Of a stretch of DNA of 64,000 bases, positions 45,471 through 54,044 are shown in pieces. A program made the position numbers and the translations under genes. Origin of the DNA: Balneolaceae bacterium. Lineage in GTDB: Bacteria > Bacteroidota > Rhodothermia > Balneolales > Balneolaceae. A model generated the notes under the pieces. The model saw nothing but the letters and a program-made list of their open reading frames with translations. It ran no database searches and was not told where the DNA came from. Position 1 is the first letter of the stretch. Every line of letters starts with the position of its first letter. The DNA lies in NCBI GenBank assembly GCA_007693745.1, contig REDA01000039.1, positions 214,866-278,865 on the forward strand, read 5' to 3'.

Positions 45471-46073
45471 ATGACTCTCAGAACTCTGCTTTTCTCTCTC
45501 TTCTTTATCTTTATTTCATTGAGCTTATCCAATGCTCAGAGCACTACCTACACCCTTGCTCAAATCAATCAGTTTACCATTGATGGCGGATCCAATGTCC
45601 GGAGCTGGGATGCAGATATCACTTCTGCTGACGGAACACTTGAACTGAACAGTGCTGAAGGGCTTGCTCTCGAATCTATAGGTTCCGATACCTTTCGCTC
45701 TCTTACACTATCCCTGCCTGTGTCAGGTATAGAGTCGGGTACAAGAGGGTTAACACGAAATCTCCAGGGTTACCTCAAAGGAGATGAATATCCGATCATT
45801 ACATTCAGTCTTACCGAAGTCACTGAAGTCGCGCCGGCTGATAATGGGGCACTCATATCGGCTAATGGAGTGGTGACTGCTGCAGGGGTTACCCACGAAA
45901 TCTCCATGAGTGTTCAGGCTACTGTAAACTCTGACTATTCTTTATCTTTTCAGGGAAGTCAGCCATTGCTTATGACCAGTTTTGAAATCAGCCCGCCCAC
46001 AGCAGTAATGGGCACCGTTCGTGCGAATGACGAGATTGAAATCCTGTTTGACGTAGTTTTTATTCGTAACTGA
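45471..46073 (+). CDS. YceI family protein (first of three)
   Basis: 200 residues. Signal peptide (LLFSLFFIFISLSLSNA) then a YceI lipocalin-like domain: SNVRSWDADI near the start, NLQGYLKGDEYPIITFSLTEV in the middle and SFEISPPTAVMGTVRANDEIEILFDV at the end. YceI proteins are periplasmic and bind isoprenoid-like lipids; this type is common near quinone or electron-transfer genes. Start ATG at 45471. The stop overlaps the next YceI start (TGATG), so coupled. Confidence 0.92.
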   Translation: MTLRTLLFSLFFIFISLSLSNAQSTTYTLAQINQFTIDGGSNVRSWDADITSADGTLELNSAEGLALESIGSDTFRSLTLSLPVSGIESGTRGLTRNLQGYLKGDEYPIITFSLTEVTEVAPADNGALISANGVVTAAGVTHEISMSVQATVNSDYSLSFQGSQPLLMTSFEISPPTAVMGTVRANDEIEILFDVVFIRN

Positions 46074-46750
46074 TGTATATTGCATATATGAGCACTAAAT
46101 TATTCAATCTTACAATCTCATTGCTTCTGTACTCCATCTGGATGTTACCGGCTGCAACGCTGGCTCAGCAGATAACCTATGTACCGGAAAAAGTCAGTAA
46201 ACTCTGGATAGAAGGCAGATCCAATATCAGTGAATTTGAGTGTCAGGCCAATCAGTATTTTGCTGAAGCCACAATCTTTGATGACTCACAGCGTGAAATT
46301 GAATTTCTTCAAAATGTGGATGAGCGTGTTTTTTTGCAGGTTGAAATTCGCGTGGATGGTTTTGAATGTGGCAAAAGCCGGATGAACAGAGACCTTCAGG
46401 AGGCTCTGAAATCAGCCGAATTCCCTGAAATTACCTTTCTTTTCGATAGTGCCACACTGCTCGATACACCACCCAATGAAGATGAAGCATTTGAAATCGA
46501 AGTATTGGGTTCACTCACGGTTGCAGGGAACAGGCGCGACATTCAGTTTGTAACCAGAGCCTATTTTTTACAAGAACACAGAGTCAGGGCGATCGGGAAA
46601 ACAACGATCCGTATGTCTGATTTTAATGTAGACCCCCCCACTGCTCTGATGGGTCTCATCAAGGCAGAAGATGAGCTGTCGGTTAATTTTGACCTGATAG
46701 CCATTGAAACGGATCAGATTTGTCAGGTCTGTCCTTTTTCAGGTCTTTAG
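46073..46750 (+). CDS. YceI-family protein (second of three), cysteine-rich variant
   Basis: 225 residues (or 220 if starting at the ATG 46088). Signal (ISLLLYSIWMLPAATLA), then the YceI domain: SKLWIEGRSNISEFECQANQ, MNRDLQEALKSAEFPEITFLF and MSDFNVDPPTALMGLIKAEDELSVNFDLI. Unlike its neighbours it has Cys in EFECQ and GFECGKSR and ends in QICQVCPFSGL, giving a CxxC tail; possible disulfides or metal. Start-stop overlap (TGATG) with YceI-1. Confidence 0.88.
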   Translation: MYIAYMSTKLFNLTISLLLYSIWMLPAATLAQQITYVPEKVSKLWIEGRSNISEFECQANQYFAEATIFDDSQREIEFLQNVDERVFLQVEIRVDGFECGKSRMNRDLQEALKSAEFPEITFLFDSATLLDTPPNEDEAFEIEVLGSLTVAGNRRDIQFVTRAYFLQEHRVRAIGKTTIRMSDFNVDPPTALMGLIKAEDELSVNFDLIAIETDQICQVCPFSGL

Positions 46751-46758
46751 ATTTGCTC

Positions 46759-46777
46759 ACCGGATCGGCCGGTTTTT
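46759..46777 (+). terminator. Weak terminator hairpin after YceI-2
   Basis: ACCGG-ATCGG-CCGGT (46759-46773) followed by TTTT. Short 5-bp stem; a possible end of the YceI-1/-2 transcript. Confidence 0.4.
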
Positions 46778-46905
46778 CTTTGAATCCCAGACCGGATAAC
46801 CTCCGGCGGTCTTTAAAGAAAGAAATGGGGAATACCCTTAGCCTGAAATCAGAATTCTGCCTTGAATTCTTAGCCTCCCTTCTGCTGATATTTCTATCAT
46901 AGCAA

Positions 46906-46915
46906 ATGTGTACAT
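46906..46915. promoter_or_regulatory. ATGTGTACAT near-palindrome before YceI-3
   Basis: ATGT-GT-ACAT, 57 nt before the ATG at 46972. It resembles ATGT-GC-ACAT in the 16-nt palindrome upstream of the porin. Possible shared operator; unproven. Confidence 0.4.
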
Positions 46916-46971
46916 AATTCGGGCTGAGCTTTACTTGAAGGCCATTCTGTTAGCAATCATTGAAAAAACTT

Positions 46972-47559
46972 ATGAGACAATTATCTTTATTTCTTCTGGT
47001 CACACTCTTCTGCTCTGCCACAGCTCTGTCTGCTCAATCCGCGCAATTTACACTCTCTGAGAAGGAGATGTTCAGAATTTCAGGTGATTCCAATGTAAGA
47101 GCCTGGCAGGCTGAAATAACAAAAGCAGAGGGTACTCTGATTTTTAACAGCACAGCATCGGGGGCTCTTCATGAAATAGAATCCCTCTCACTATCCATTC
47201 CGGCTGAATCCATTCTCTCTGATTCCAATGTCCTGAACGGTACCATGCATAACAGTTTGAGATCTGAGGAGTATCCTCAGATTCTCTTTTCCTTAACCGA
47301 AGTTCACTCCGCAGAACCCGATGGTGATGCATTTCTCATTGAAGCAGCCGGGTTTGTACATGCTGCCGGGGCCCGGTACCCGGTTACCATGAGTGTAAGA
47401 GCCTATTTGAGCGAATCAGAAATTCGATTTAGGGGCTCTCAAATACTCCTGATGTCCTACTTCAATATAGACCCTCCAACAGCGATGATGGGGATGTTCA
47501 GAGCTGATGATGAAGTTGAGATACTGTTCGATCTTCTGTTCACTGCAACGCAGCCATAG
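46972..47559 (+). CDS. YceI family protein (third of three)
   Basis: 195 residues. Signal peptide (LSLFLLVTLFCSATALSAQ), then FRISGDSNVRAWQAEI, MHNSLRSEEYPQILFSLTEV and SYFNIDPPTAMMGMFRADDEVEILFDLL. Clearly a paralogue of the first copy. It has its own upstream region (220 nt gap with a palindrome), so may be separately controlled. The ATG at 46972 is chosen over a TTG at 46960. Confidence 0.9.
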   Translation: MRQLSLFLLVTLFCSATALSAQSAQFTLSEKEMFRISGDSNVRAWQAEITKAEGTLIFNSTASGALHEIESLSLSIPAESILSDSNVLNGTMHNSLRSEEYPQILFSLTEVHSAEPDGDAFLIEAAGFVHAAGARYPVTMSVRAYLSESEIRFRGSQILLMSYFNIDPPTAMMGMFRADDEVEILFDLLFTATQP

Positions 47560-47605
47560 CACAACTCTATGTCCCGTTTTACAGATTCCACACGTCACTG
47601 AATTC

Positions 47606-48247
47606 ATGCTCGAGTCAACAATTCTACATATCAGAAAGAGCAGATTGTACAACTGTTCCGATTCCTGGAGGCACAGGGTATCCGGAAATGTACTGGAGCT
47701 GTCGGTCAATGCCGGTGAAACCACCGATAAACCGCGCTACAGATGTTCTGTGATCACCATCGGTCAGGTCCTGAAGACTCTCTCTGATCGAATTGAGGCG
47801 AACGGATCCCAATACCATATCCAGAGCTTTCCAAGCCTGGAAAATCCTGAGATTATCGCTTCCATCCGAACAGACAGCAGCGGCTTCTCCCCAAAAAATC
47901 CCTACTTCTATAAGCCGGAGGGGAACGAAAATGAATTACCCGATAAATTACTCGGGATTCTTGCCATAAAGTATCAATTTCAACTGCATCCCATCCCGGA
48001 AGAAACTCTCCCGAACGAAATGAGGGATCCGAAGATAAAAAACTGGTTTTCTCTCTCCTCTGTTTTCGACAACCCTTTTATATGGCTCAATCTGGGATAC
48101 ATGAAAGAAATTTTCCTGCACAGTAAAATCACACAGGGAAATGGCAACTCATTGGCGTTTAATGACCTCTGTAATCTGCCGGATGGCAGGAAACCCGAAA
48201 TAGCACTTCAGGAAAAGCTTCAGCTTCAGGCGATAGCAGGCGTCTGA
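47606..48247 (+). CDS. Short nitroreductase (Acg-family)-like protein, tentative
   Basis: 213 residues, no family assigned with certainty. The N-terminal half (CSDSWRHRVSGNVLELSVNA, then CSVITIGQVLKTLSDRIEANG, YHIQSFPSLENPEIIASIRTD) resembles the start of Acg/TM-nitroreductases, in which a PW.xxV segment, a strand with a basic residue, a CGAAL-like helix and a P-x-P-xxhA-xI stretch appear in that order. The C-terminal half keeps an LAIKYQFQLHPIPEETLP ... LNLGYMKEIFLHSKI stretch with no clear FMN motif. Shorter than the usual ~320 residues, so either a small relative or a degraded copy. Could be unrelated. Confidence 0.6.
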   Translation: MLESTILHIRKSRLYNCSDSWRHRVSGNVLELSVNAGETTDKPRYRCSVITIGQVLKTLSDRIEANGSQYHIQSFPSLENPEIIASIRTDSSGFSPKNPYFYKPEGNENELPDKLLGILAIKYQFQLHPIPEETLPNEMRDPKIKNWFSLSSVFDNPFIWLNLGYMKEIFLHSKITQGNGNSLAFNDLCNLPDGRKPEIALQEKLQLQAIAGV

Positions 48248-48253
48248 GTCCGC

Positions 48254-48691
48254 TTATTTTTTCAGAGCTCCCGATGTGAGAATTTCTGCACTATTCAAAA
48301 GAGTTCGGTGTACCGGACACCGTTTGGATATCTCAATGATTCTCTCTGTCTGCTGATCATCCAGTTCACCCACCAGGGTAATCTCTTTCTCAATCACATC
48401 TCTATTGACACTTTTCCCATCCTCTTCTGCTTCTGTTTTATAATGCCGCATCTCGATATAGACATCCTCCAGAGGCCATTTCTTTCTCTCAGCATACATT
48501 CTCATGGTAATTACACTGCATGAGCCCAAAGACATCAACAGATAGTCGTATGGATCCGGACCTGTGTCAGCTCCTCCCAGCTCTTGCGGTTCATCTGCAA
48601 TCAATTCATGCCGCCCGGCATGCATAATCGTCTTGTAGTTCTCTTTCGGTAAATGCAGATGAACGATTTTCTTTTTACCCTCTTTACCCAT
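48254..48691 (-). CDS. OsmC-family peroxide/stress protein
   Basis: 145 residues. The OsmC/YhfA fold: GPDPYDYLLMSLGSCSVITMRMYAER with the first reactive Cys and ISKRCPVHRTLL with the second. OsmC/Ohr proteins reduce organic hydroperoxides through these two thiols. ATG at 48691 preferred over GTG 48697. Convergent with the Acg-like gene; transcribed the same way as the large kinase. Confidence 0.9.
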   Translation of the reverse strand: MGKEGKKKIVHLHLPKENYKTIMHAGRHELIADEPQELGGADTGPDPYDYLLMSLGSCSVITMRMYAERKKWPLEDVYIEMRHYKTEAEEDGKSVNRDVIEKEITLVGELDDQQTERIIEISKRCPVHRTLLNSAEILTSGALKK

Positions 48692-48728
48692 ATGCACTCA
48701 TTTCGATAACAGTTCATAATTATTTTAA

Positions 48729-51700
48729 TCATTCTTCTGAAGAAGGCGAAGAAACTGTCAAATTCTTAAATATCGTAAAGCAGAAGGTACTTCCCTTCCC
48801 TATTTCCGATTCAACCCAGATCCTGCCTCCATGATTATCCACAATTTTTTTACAGATAGCAAGCCCGACCCCCGATCCGGCATACTCTTCCCTGGAGTGA
48901 AGACGCTGGAAAATCGTAAAGATTTTATCTGAATACTCCTTTTCGATCCCAATACCATTGTCCTTCACGCAAAATTTCCAGAAATCATCCAGCTCTTCAA
49001 CAACCAGTTCAATTCTGGGACTGACATTTTTACGATTGTATTTTAGAGCATTTCCGAGCAGGTTCTGGAAGATCTGCGCCATTCCCTGCTCCGATGCAAT
49101 AATCACCGGCATCTGCGAAACCTCTATTAAGGCCTTCTTGTCATGAATCGTCTTTCTGAAAATCCCCTGAAGCCTGGTCAGAATAGGATTTAGATCCACC
49201 TCTGTCATTTCTGTATTCACATGTCCGATCCGCGAATATTCCAGAAGATCCATGATAATACTTCTCATTCGGGATGACCCCTCTTTAATAAAATGGATAT
49301 ACTGCTTGGCGCGGTCATCCAGCAGATTTTCATAATTTTTATCCAGCTGGGAGATAAAACTGCTGATCATTCGCAGAGGCTCCTGCAAGTCGTGTGATGC
49401 AATAAATGCGAACTGCTCAAGCTCTTCATTCGACTTTTCAAGCTGCCTTACCAACTCCTCAAGCTCACTGTTCATTTCCTTGAGAGACTCCTCGTACTGC
49501 TTCCTGTCCGTAATGTCTTTCGCAATACCTATCTGAACTTCATCATCCGGAAATACCCTGGAAGTCCATGCCAGCCATATGACTTTACCCTCTTTGGTGA
49601 TGTAGCGGTTTTCAAAGAAGGCAACATGACTCCCGGCTTTCATTACAGCTTCGATATCGGCTGTTGCAGAAATATCTTCGGGATGAACAAATTCCTTATA
49701 AGGCCTTTCCATTAGTTCCTCCATCGAATATCCGAGCAGATGGCTGGCAGCCGGGTTCAGCTTCTTAAAATAACCATCCAGGCCCGCCATACAGAGAATA
49801 TCAGGGGTAGATTCGAAAATTCGGTTCAACTCATTCTCAGATTGCTTTCTGCTGATCTCCCCCGCCAGATAGGAAACAAAATCTCCGCCAAGAAAAATGA
49901 GGTCGATCTCCTCCTCAGAAAATTTCGAGGAAGCTGTGAGCAGAACCCCTATTGTTTTTCCTGCATTGACCAAGGGAACAGCATAAGCAAATTTAAGGCC
50001 GGCTTCAGCAGCAGCCTGTGCCCGAATATACCCGCTATCCTCTTGACCCGAAACCCATTTCTCTGGCTTGCCATTTTTAAATACCTTGCCTGCAAGCCCC
50101 TCACCTGTTCTGATATAATCAAAGTTCAGGGTTGAGTCATAGATTTTACTGATCCCGCCGTCACGCACAGCCCAGGCGAATTTATTTAGACCGCTGCCTT
50201 CACTGTCACTCAGCCACACTTCTGACAGTTCCAGTGCCATTTTGTCCAGAAGTTCCTGAAGTGTTAGCTGAAGTGAAACCTGAAGAGACGAATGCCTGTT
50301 AAAAATGCTTCCTGTAGCAGCCATCAGTTCACTCACTTTCTGCTGTTTTACCCGTACGGTAATATCCCGGATAGCACCAATCATTCTCCGCGCTCTTCCC
50401 TTCTCTTCTCTAAGGATAAACCCATTTTCCAGAACATGCGCATAACTGCCGTCCAGTCTGCAAAAACGATATTCATAACTCCACTTTGAAAGTGAGTTGT
50501 CATCAATGGTTTTTTCAAGATTATGACGAACGGTGTCAATATCCTGCGGATGAATCCTGTCATACCATTCACTTATATGCCAGGGTCTGTTTCTATCATT
50601 ATAACCGAAGCTTATTTGAATTCCTTCACCCCACTCTAAAAGACCTGTCTTGTAGTCCCGGTCATAGATCGCATCATTGGTGGCATTTTGTACCAGTTCA
50701 AATCTTGTCTTGATTTCCCGAAGCTTTGTATCTTTTTTCCGGTTGGATTCAATCATCCTTATCAGCCCGCTAAATCTGGCAGAAAACCGATCCATCCATT
50801 CCTGATCCATCTTCTTACCCCGGAAACTGGTGATCAGTAAATAAATCAGATGATCGGAATCCTGATCATACACCGGATAACCCGTGGCGTGATCAGAAAC
50901 CGATAATATCATCAGGTTCTCCGGCACTTCATCTCCCATTTGAGATTTAAGATCCTTAAGCTCTATGCGGTCAGGCAGTGCAGCAGGCGCAAGCTTCATC
51001 ATTCTTGCCGCCTCCAGCGCGAGCTCATTCATTCCATTTCCCATTTGGGGATCATTGTTGGAAGAAGCAGAGATTATGCAGGGCTCTTCTTCCTCTGTGT
51101 TCATCAAAATAAAACGGGCGCCCGGAATCAGATTCTCCATATTTTCAATCATCTCCAGGTAAATTCTCTCCAGCTTTTCCCCTTTAAGAAACTGTTCGAG
51201 CGAACTTCTTTCAAGAAAATCTATCCTGGAATATAGAAATGTATCGGTAACATCCCGTGAGTTCAGCACAAATCCACCCACTTGTGGATCTGTAAATTTT
51301 CTGGTAATCGAACTCTCTACCCATCGCCAACCGTAACGATGATTTGAAAAGCGATAGGTAACCCCCGATCTGGTTTCATTTTCCTCAATGGAAGTGAAAA
51401 CCTTTGCAAGACCCTCGATATCATCCGGATGCACGAAATTGATTCCGCGACTACCCAGCAGCGACTCTGGTGCAACTCCCAGCATTTTTTCGTAAGAGGG
51501 ACTTAAATAGGTATAACGGTAGTCTTTGTCAATAACTCCGAAGAAATCGGTACCATTTTGAATCATGGCCCGAAACTTCCTCTCACTCTGCTCTATTCTG
51601 TTCTCAGCCTCCTTCTCCTTCGTATTTTCAAACCGGATGGCCATAAATCGTTCCGGTCTGCCGTCATCTCCCAGAAATGGAATGATGGTGGTATCCACCC

Positions 51701-52739
51701 AGTATTCAGAACCATCCTTCGCCCTGTTTTTGATATCTCCCCGCCATACCTTTCCACGCTTTATGCTACTCCAAAGCTCTTCGTAAAAAGCATCCGAGTG
51801 GTAACCAGACCGGTTGATAGCGGTGTTATTTCCGATCAACTCTTCCCGGCTGTACCCGGAGAGTTCGCATGTGTGGTCATTCACTTCCAAAATCACCCCA
51901 TTCCTGTCTGTAATCACAACATTGGAAGAGGCATCAAGAGCATACTTGTAATCCGAGAGCTGCTTCAGGATGGAATTAAACCGTTTCTCCCTATCTTTTC
52001 TGGCCGATATATCAACAAATGTAACAGCTCCACCCCTGATTTCCCCCTGGTCAAGAATCGGATGAGCCCAGCACTCAACGGGAAGCAGACTTCCATCCTG
52101 TTTCCTGAAAAAATCGTGAATTCCCGAGATCGCTTTGCCCTGCATCAACGCTTTGTAGATCAGGCACTCATCCAGGGGATGGGATTCTGTTGTACCGGTA
52201 CCGGAGTGGATCAGATCATGAATATTTCTTCCAATAAGAGCTCTCTCATCAGGATAACCCAGGAGCTTCAATGCCGAGCGATTCACAAAAGTGCAACAGG
52301 CATTCTGATCGAGTCCATACATGCCTTCCTCAGTTGCATTCATCAACTGAGAAATTATTTCGGTCTGCCGCCGAAACTCACTTTCCTCAGTTTTACGGTC
52401 TGTTATATCCTGAACTACCGTATGAAGCATCTCTTTGCCATAGATCCGGAGTGTACCGCTGAAAATTTCCACATCCCTGACTTCTCCGCCTGCCAGTCTG
52501 TGTTTAAATTCAAAAACACTCTTACCGGATTGCCTTACCTGATCTATCTTTTCCTCCAGCTCGTCCGCTGAAAGCAGATTGATATCCTCTACCTTCTTCT
52601 GAAGAAATTCCTCCCGGGTCCAGCCATAAAACCCAAGTGCTGCCTTGTTGACATCGACGAACCTGCGGGTCTCCGGGTCGATGATGAACATCACGGCGGG
52701 GCTGTTTTCAAAAATAAGAGAAGAGCTATCTTCTGACAT
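48729..52739 (-). CDS. Large multi-PAS/GAF histidine kinase
   Basis: 1336 residues, soluble, no membrane helices. Domain order: PAS (1-115), PAS (120-250), PAS (255-375), PAS (385-500), a less clear GAF-like unit (500-665), PAS (670-790), GAF (800-960), PAS (965-1080), coiled coil, HisKA (phospho-His in FIASHDLQEPLRMI) and HATPase (NLLGNALKYNRK; KDNGIGIEKEY; GVGLAICKKIV). The phytochrome-like HisKA-HATPase end is intact. No receiver or partner regulator is seen, so it probably acts through a distant regulator. Signals are likely several small molecules or redox cues; no ligand residues recognised. Confidence 0.92.
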   Translation of the reverse strand: MSEDSSSLIFENSPAVMFIIDPETRRFVDVNKAALGFYGWTREEFLQKKVEDINLLSADELEEKIDQVRQSGKSVFEFKHRLAGGEVRDVEIFSGTLRIYGKEMLHTVVQDITDRKTEESEFRRQTEIISQLMNATEEGMYGLDQNACCTFVNRSALKLLGYPDERALIGRNIHDLIHSGTGTTESHPLDECLIYKALMQGKAISGIHDFFRKQDGSLLPVECWAHPILDQGEIRGGAVTFVDISARKDREKRFNSILKQLSDYKYALDASSNVVITDRNGVILEVNDHTCELSGYSREELIGNNTAINRSGYHSDAFYEELWSSIKRGKVWRGDIKNRAKDGSEYWVDTTIIPFLGDDGRPERFMAIRFENTKEKEAENRIEQSERKFRAMIQNGTDFFGVIDKDYRYTYLSPSYEKMLGVAPESLLGSRGINFVHPDDIEGLAKVFTSIEENETRSGVTYRFSNHRYGWRWVESSITRKFTDPQVGGFVLNSRDVTDTFLYSRIDFLERSSLEQFLKGEKLERIYLEMIENMENLIPGARFILMNTEEEEPCIISASSNNDPQMGNGMNELALEAARMMKLAPAALPDRIELKDLKSQMGDEVPENLMILSVSDHATGYPVYDQDSDHLIYLLITSFRGKKMDQEWMDRFSARFSGLIRMIESNRKKDTKLREIKTRFELVQNATNDAIYDRDYKTGLLEWGEGIQISFGYNDRNRPWHISEWYDRIHPQDIDTVRHNLEKTIDDNSLSKWSYEYRFCRLDGSYAHVLENGFILREEKGRARRMIGAIRDITVRVKQQKVSELMAATGSIFNRHSSLQVSLQLTLQELLDKMALELSEVWLSDSEGSGLNKFAWAVRDGGISKIYDSTLNFDYIRTGEGLAGKVFKNGKPEKWVSGQEDSGYIRAQAAAEAGLKFAYAVPLVNAGKTIGVLLTASSKFSEEEIDLIFLGGDFVSYLAGEISRKQSENELNRIFESTPDILCMAGLDGYFKKLNPAASHLLGYSMEELMERPYKEFVHPEDISATADIEAVMKAGSHVAFFENRYITKEGKVIWLAWTSRVFPDDEVQIGIAKDITDRKQYEESLKEMNSELEELVRQLEKSNEELEQFAFIASHDLQEPLRMISSFISQLDKNYENLLDDRAKQYIHFIKEGSSRMRSIIMDLLEYSRIGHVNTEMTEVDLNPILTRLQGIFRKTIHDKKALIEVSQMPVIIASEQGMAQIFQNLLGNALKYNRKNVSPRIELVVEELDDFWKFCVKDNGIGIEKEYSDKIFTIFQRLHSREEYAGSGVGLAICKKIVDNHGGRIWVESEIGKGSTFCFTIFKNLTVSSPSSEE

Positions 52740-52858
52740 AAACGGAAGGGCAGACTGAATTTAACACAGCAACCGAAACAGTTGATTGAAATGTGAGCAA
52801 CTTATAAATGTACTCTCAATTTCGGATAACAGGATCTAAATAGCAAGTATTTCTCCTC

Positions 52859-53914
52859 TCACGGCTTTTCCAGCCAGCCAGTATCAGGATGTTCAAAGAT
52901 CAGATCACCCCCATAAACAGAGGATGGCGTCTGATATCCCTCTTTCAGAAATCCGGATTGTACCTTGCCGGCAATGCTCCACGCCATTTCAGCTGTCAAC
53001 CTGTATCCCTCTGCCGTCTTAAATACCGCTCTCTTTATTTCGCCTGAATCATTCCGTACTTCACCCCATATAAGTGCCGCCCCATTCTCTCTGGATCGCT
53101 TATCGGGTCCGGGCTGCCTCTGATTGATCGTTTTTTCAAGCCGTTTTCTGACAATCCCCATCCTCAGCAGCGGTGCAAGATAATTGGATAACCTCATGGA
53201 GCGAATCATCGACTTTGTGGCCGACATGTAGACCGTCACATTCGGTATGCCGGTGGAGGTGAATGCGGTTGAGAGGTCGCCCCATGGAATGGTTACGACC
53301 TGACTCCGCTTTTCAATGAAATCAATCCGGCGTGTTTTGTGCGCGGTTCTTACTCTCTTTAACACTCCCTCTTGCCGAACCAAGCCACCTTTGCCCAGAT
53401 TTTCGATCATGGTTTTCGCTGTCCCCCTGGAAACACCGCCGCCAAGCCCCATAAATGCCATCTCCAGATGAGTGGCGTCCGGTTGTTCCTTTTTCAGCAG
53501 TGCAGCCATACAGTCTGTGGGGACCACATCAAACCCAACACCTGGCATAGCCATCAATCCCCTGAGCCCGAAGGCATCGTCCATCTTTTTCAGTGATTCA
53601 AAGACAGATACCTCACCGGTGATATCCAGATAATGACATCCATTGCGAAGACACGCATCTGCCATCGGTTTCCAGGTATGTACAAACGGCCCGGCACAGT
53701 GGATAACTACTGACGCATCTTTAAGCAATGCATCCAGATCCTGTCCGGAATCGAGTGCCGCAACCCTGGTATTCAGTTTCAGCCGTGCTCCCTGTTCCTG
53801 CAATTTGAGGGGATCTCTCCCCGAGAGAAGAACATTCTTATCTGATTTAGAGGCTATTTCTGCTATCAGGTTACCTGTAAACCCATAACTCCCATAAACA
53901 ACGATCTGTGGCAT
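52859..53914 (-). CDS. Saccharopine dehydrogenase-like / trans-acting enoyl reductase family protein
   Basis: 351 residues. The N-terminal Rossmann loop reads IVVYGSYGFTGNLIAE; GPFVHTWKPMADACLRNGCHYLDITGE and MPGVGFDVVPTDCMA are typical of the saccharopine-dehydrogenase-like/trans-acting enoyl reductase group. No substrate can be assigned; such proteins reduce lipid intermediates in actinobacteria but are widespread elsewhere. The ATG at 53914 is favoured over the more distal start 54040, as it starts the Rossmann fold directly. Confidence 0.85.
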   Translation of the reverse strand: MPQIVVYGSYGFTGNLIAEIASKSDKNVLLSGRDPLKLQEQGARLKLNTRVAALDSGQDLDALLKDASVVIHCAGPFVHTWKPMADACLRNGCHYLDITGEVSVFESLKKMDDAFGLRGLMAMPGVGFDVVPTDCMAALLKKEQPDATHLEMAFMGLGGGVSRGTAKTMIENLGKGGLVRQEGVLKRVRTAHKTRRIDFIEKRSQVVTIPWGDLSTAFTSTGIPNVTVYMSATKSMIRSMRLSNYLAPLLRMGIVRKRLEKTINQRQPGPDKRSRENGAALIWGEVRNDSGEIKRAVFKTAEGYRLTAEMAWSIAGKVQSGFLKEGYQTPSSVYGGDLIFEHPDTGWLEKP

Positions 53915-54044
53915 CTTTTTTCTTTTCAACCTAAGAAAAACTTTTTCCAAAAACCCGTTAAAATCTTTACACAAACCTAACATTGGGATCATCTTGAGAT
54001 AATATTGATTGAGTTTATTTGACAGAAACATATCAACCATCTAC

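Noticed and set aside
51558..52571. 337-codon open frame on the plus strand opposite the large PAS kinase
   Set aside because: It is antisense to well-supported PAS domains, has no recognisable family, no ribosome site and an amino-acid make-up typical of reverse-complement coding DNA.
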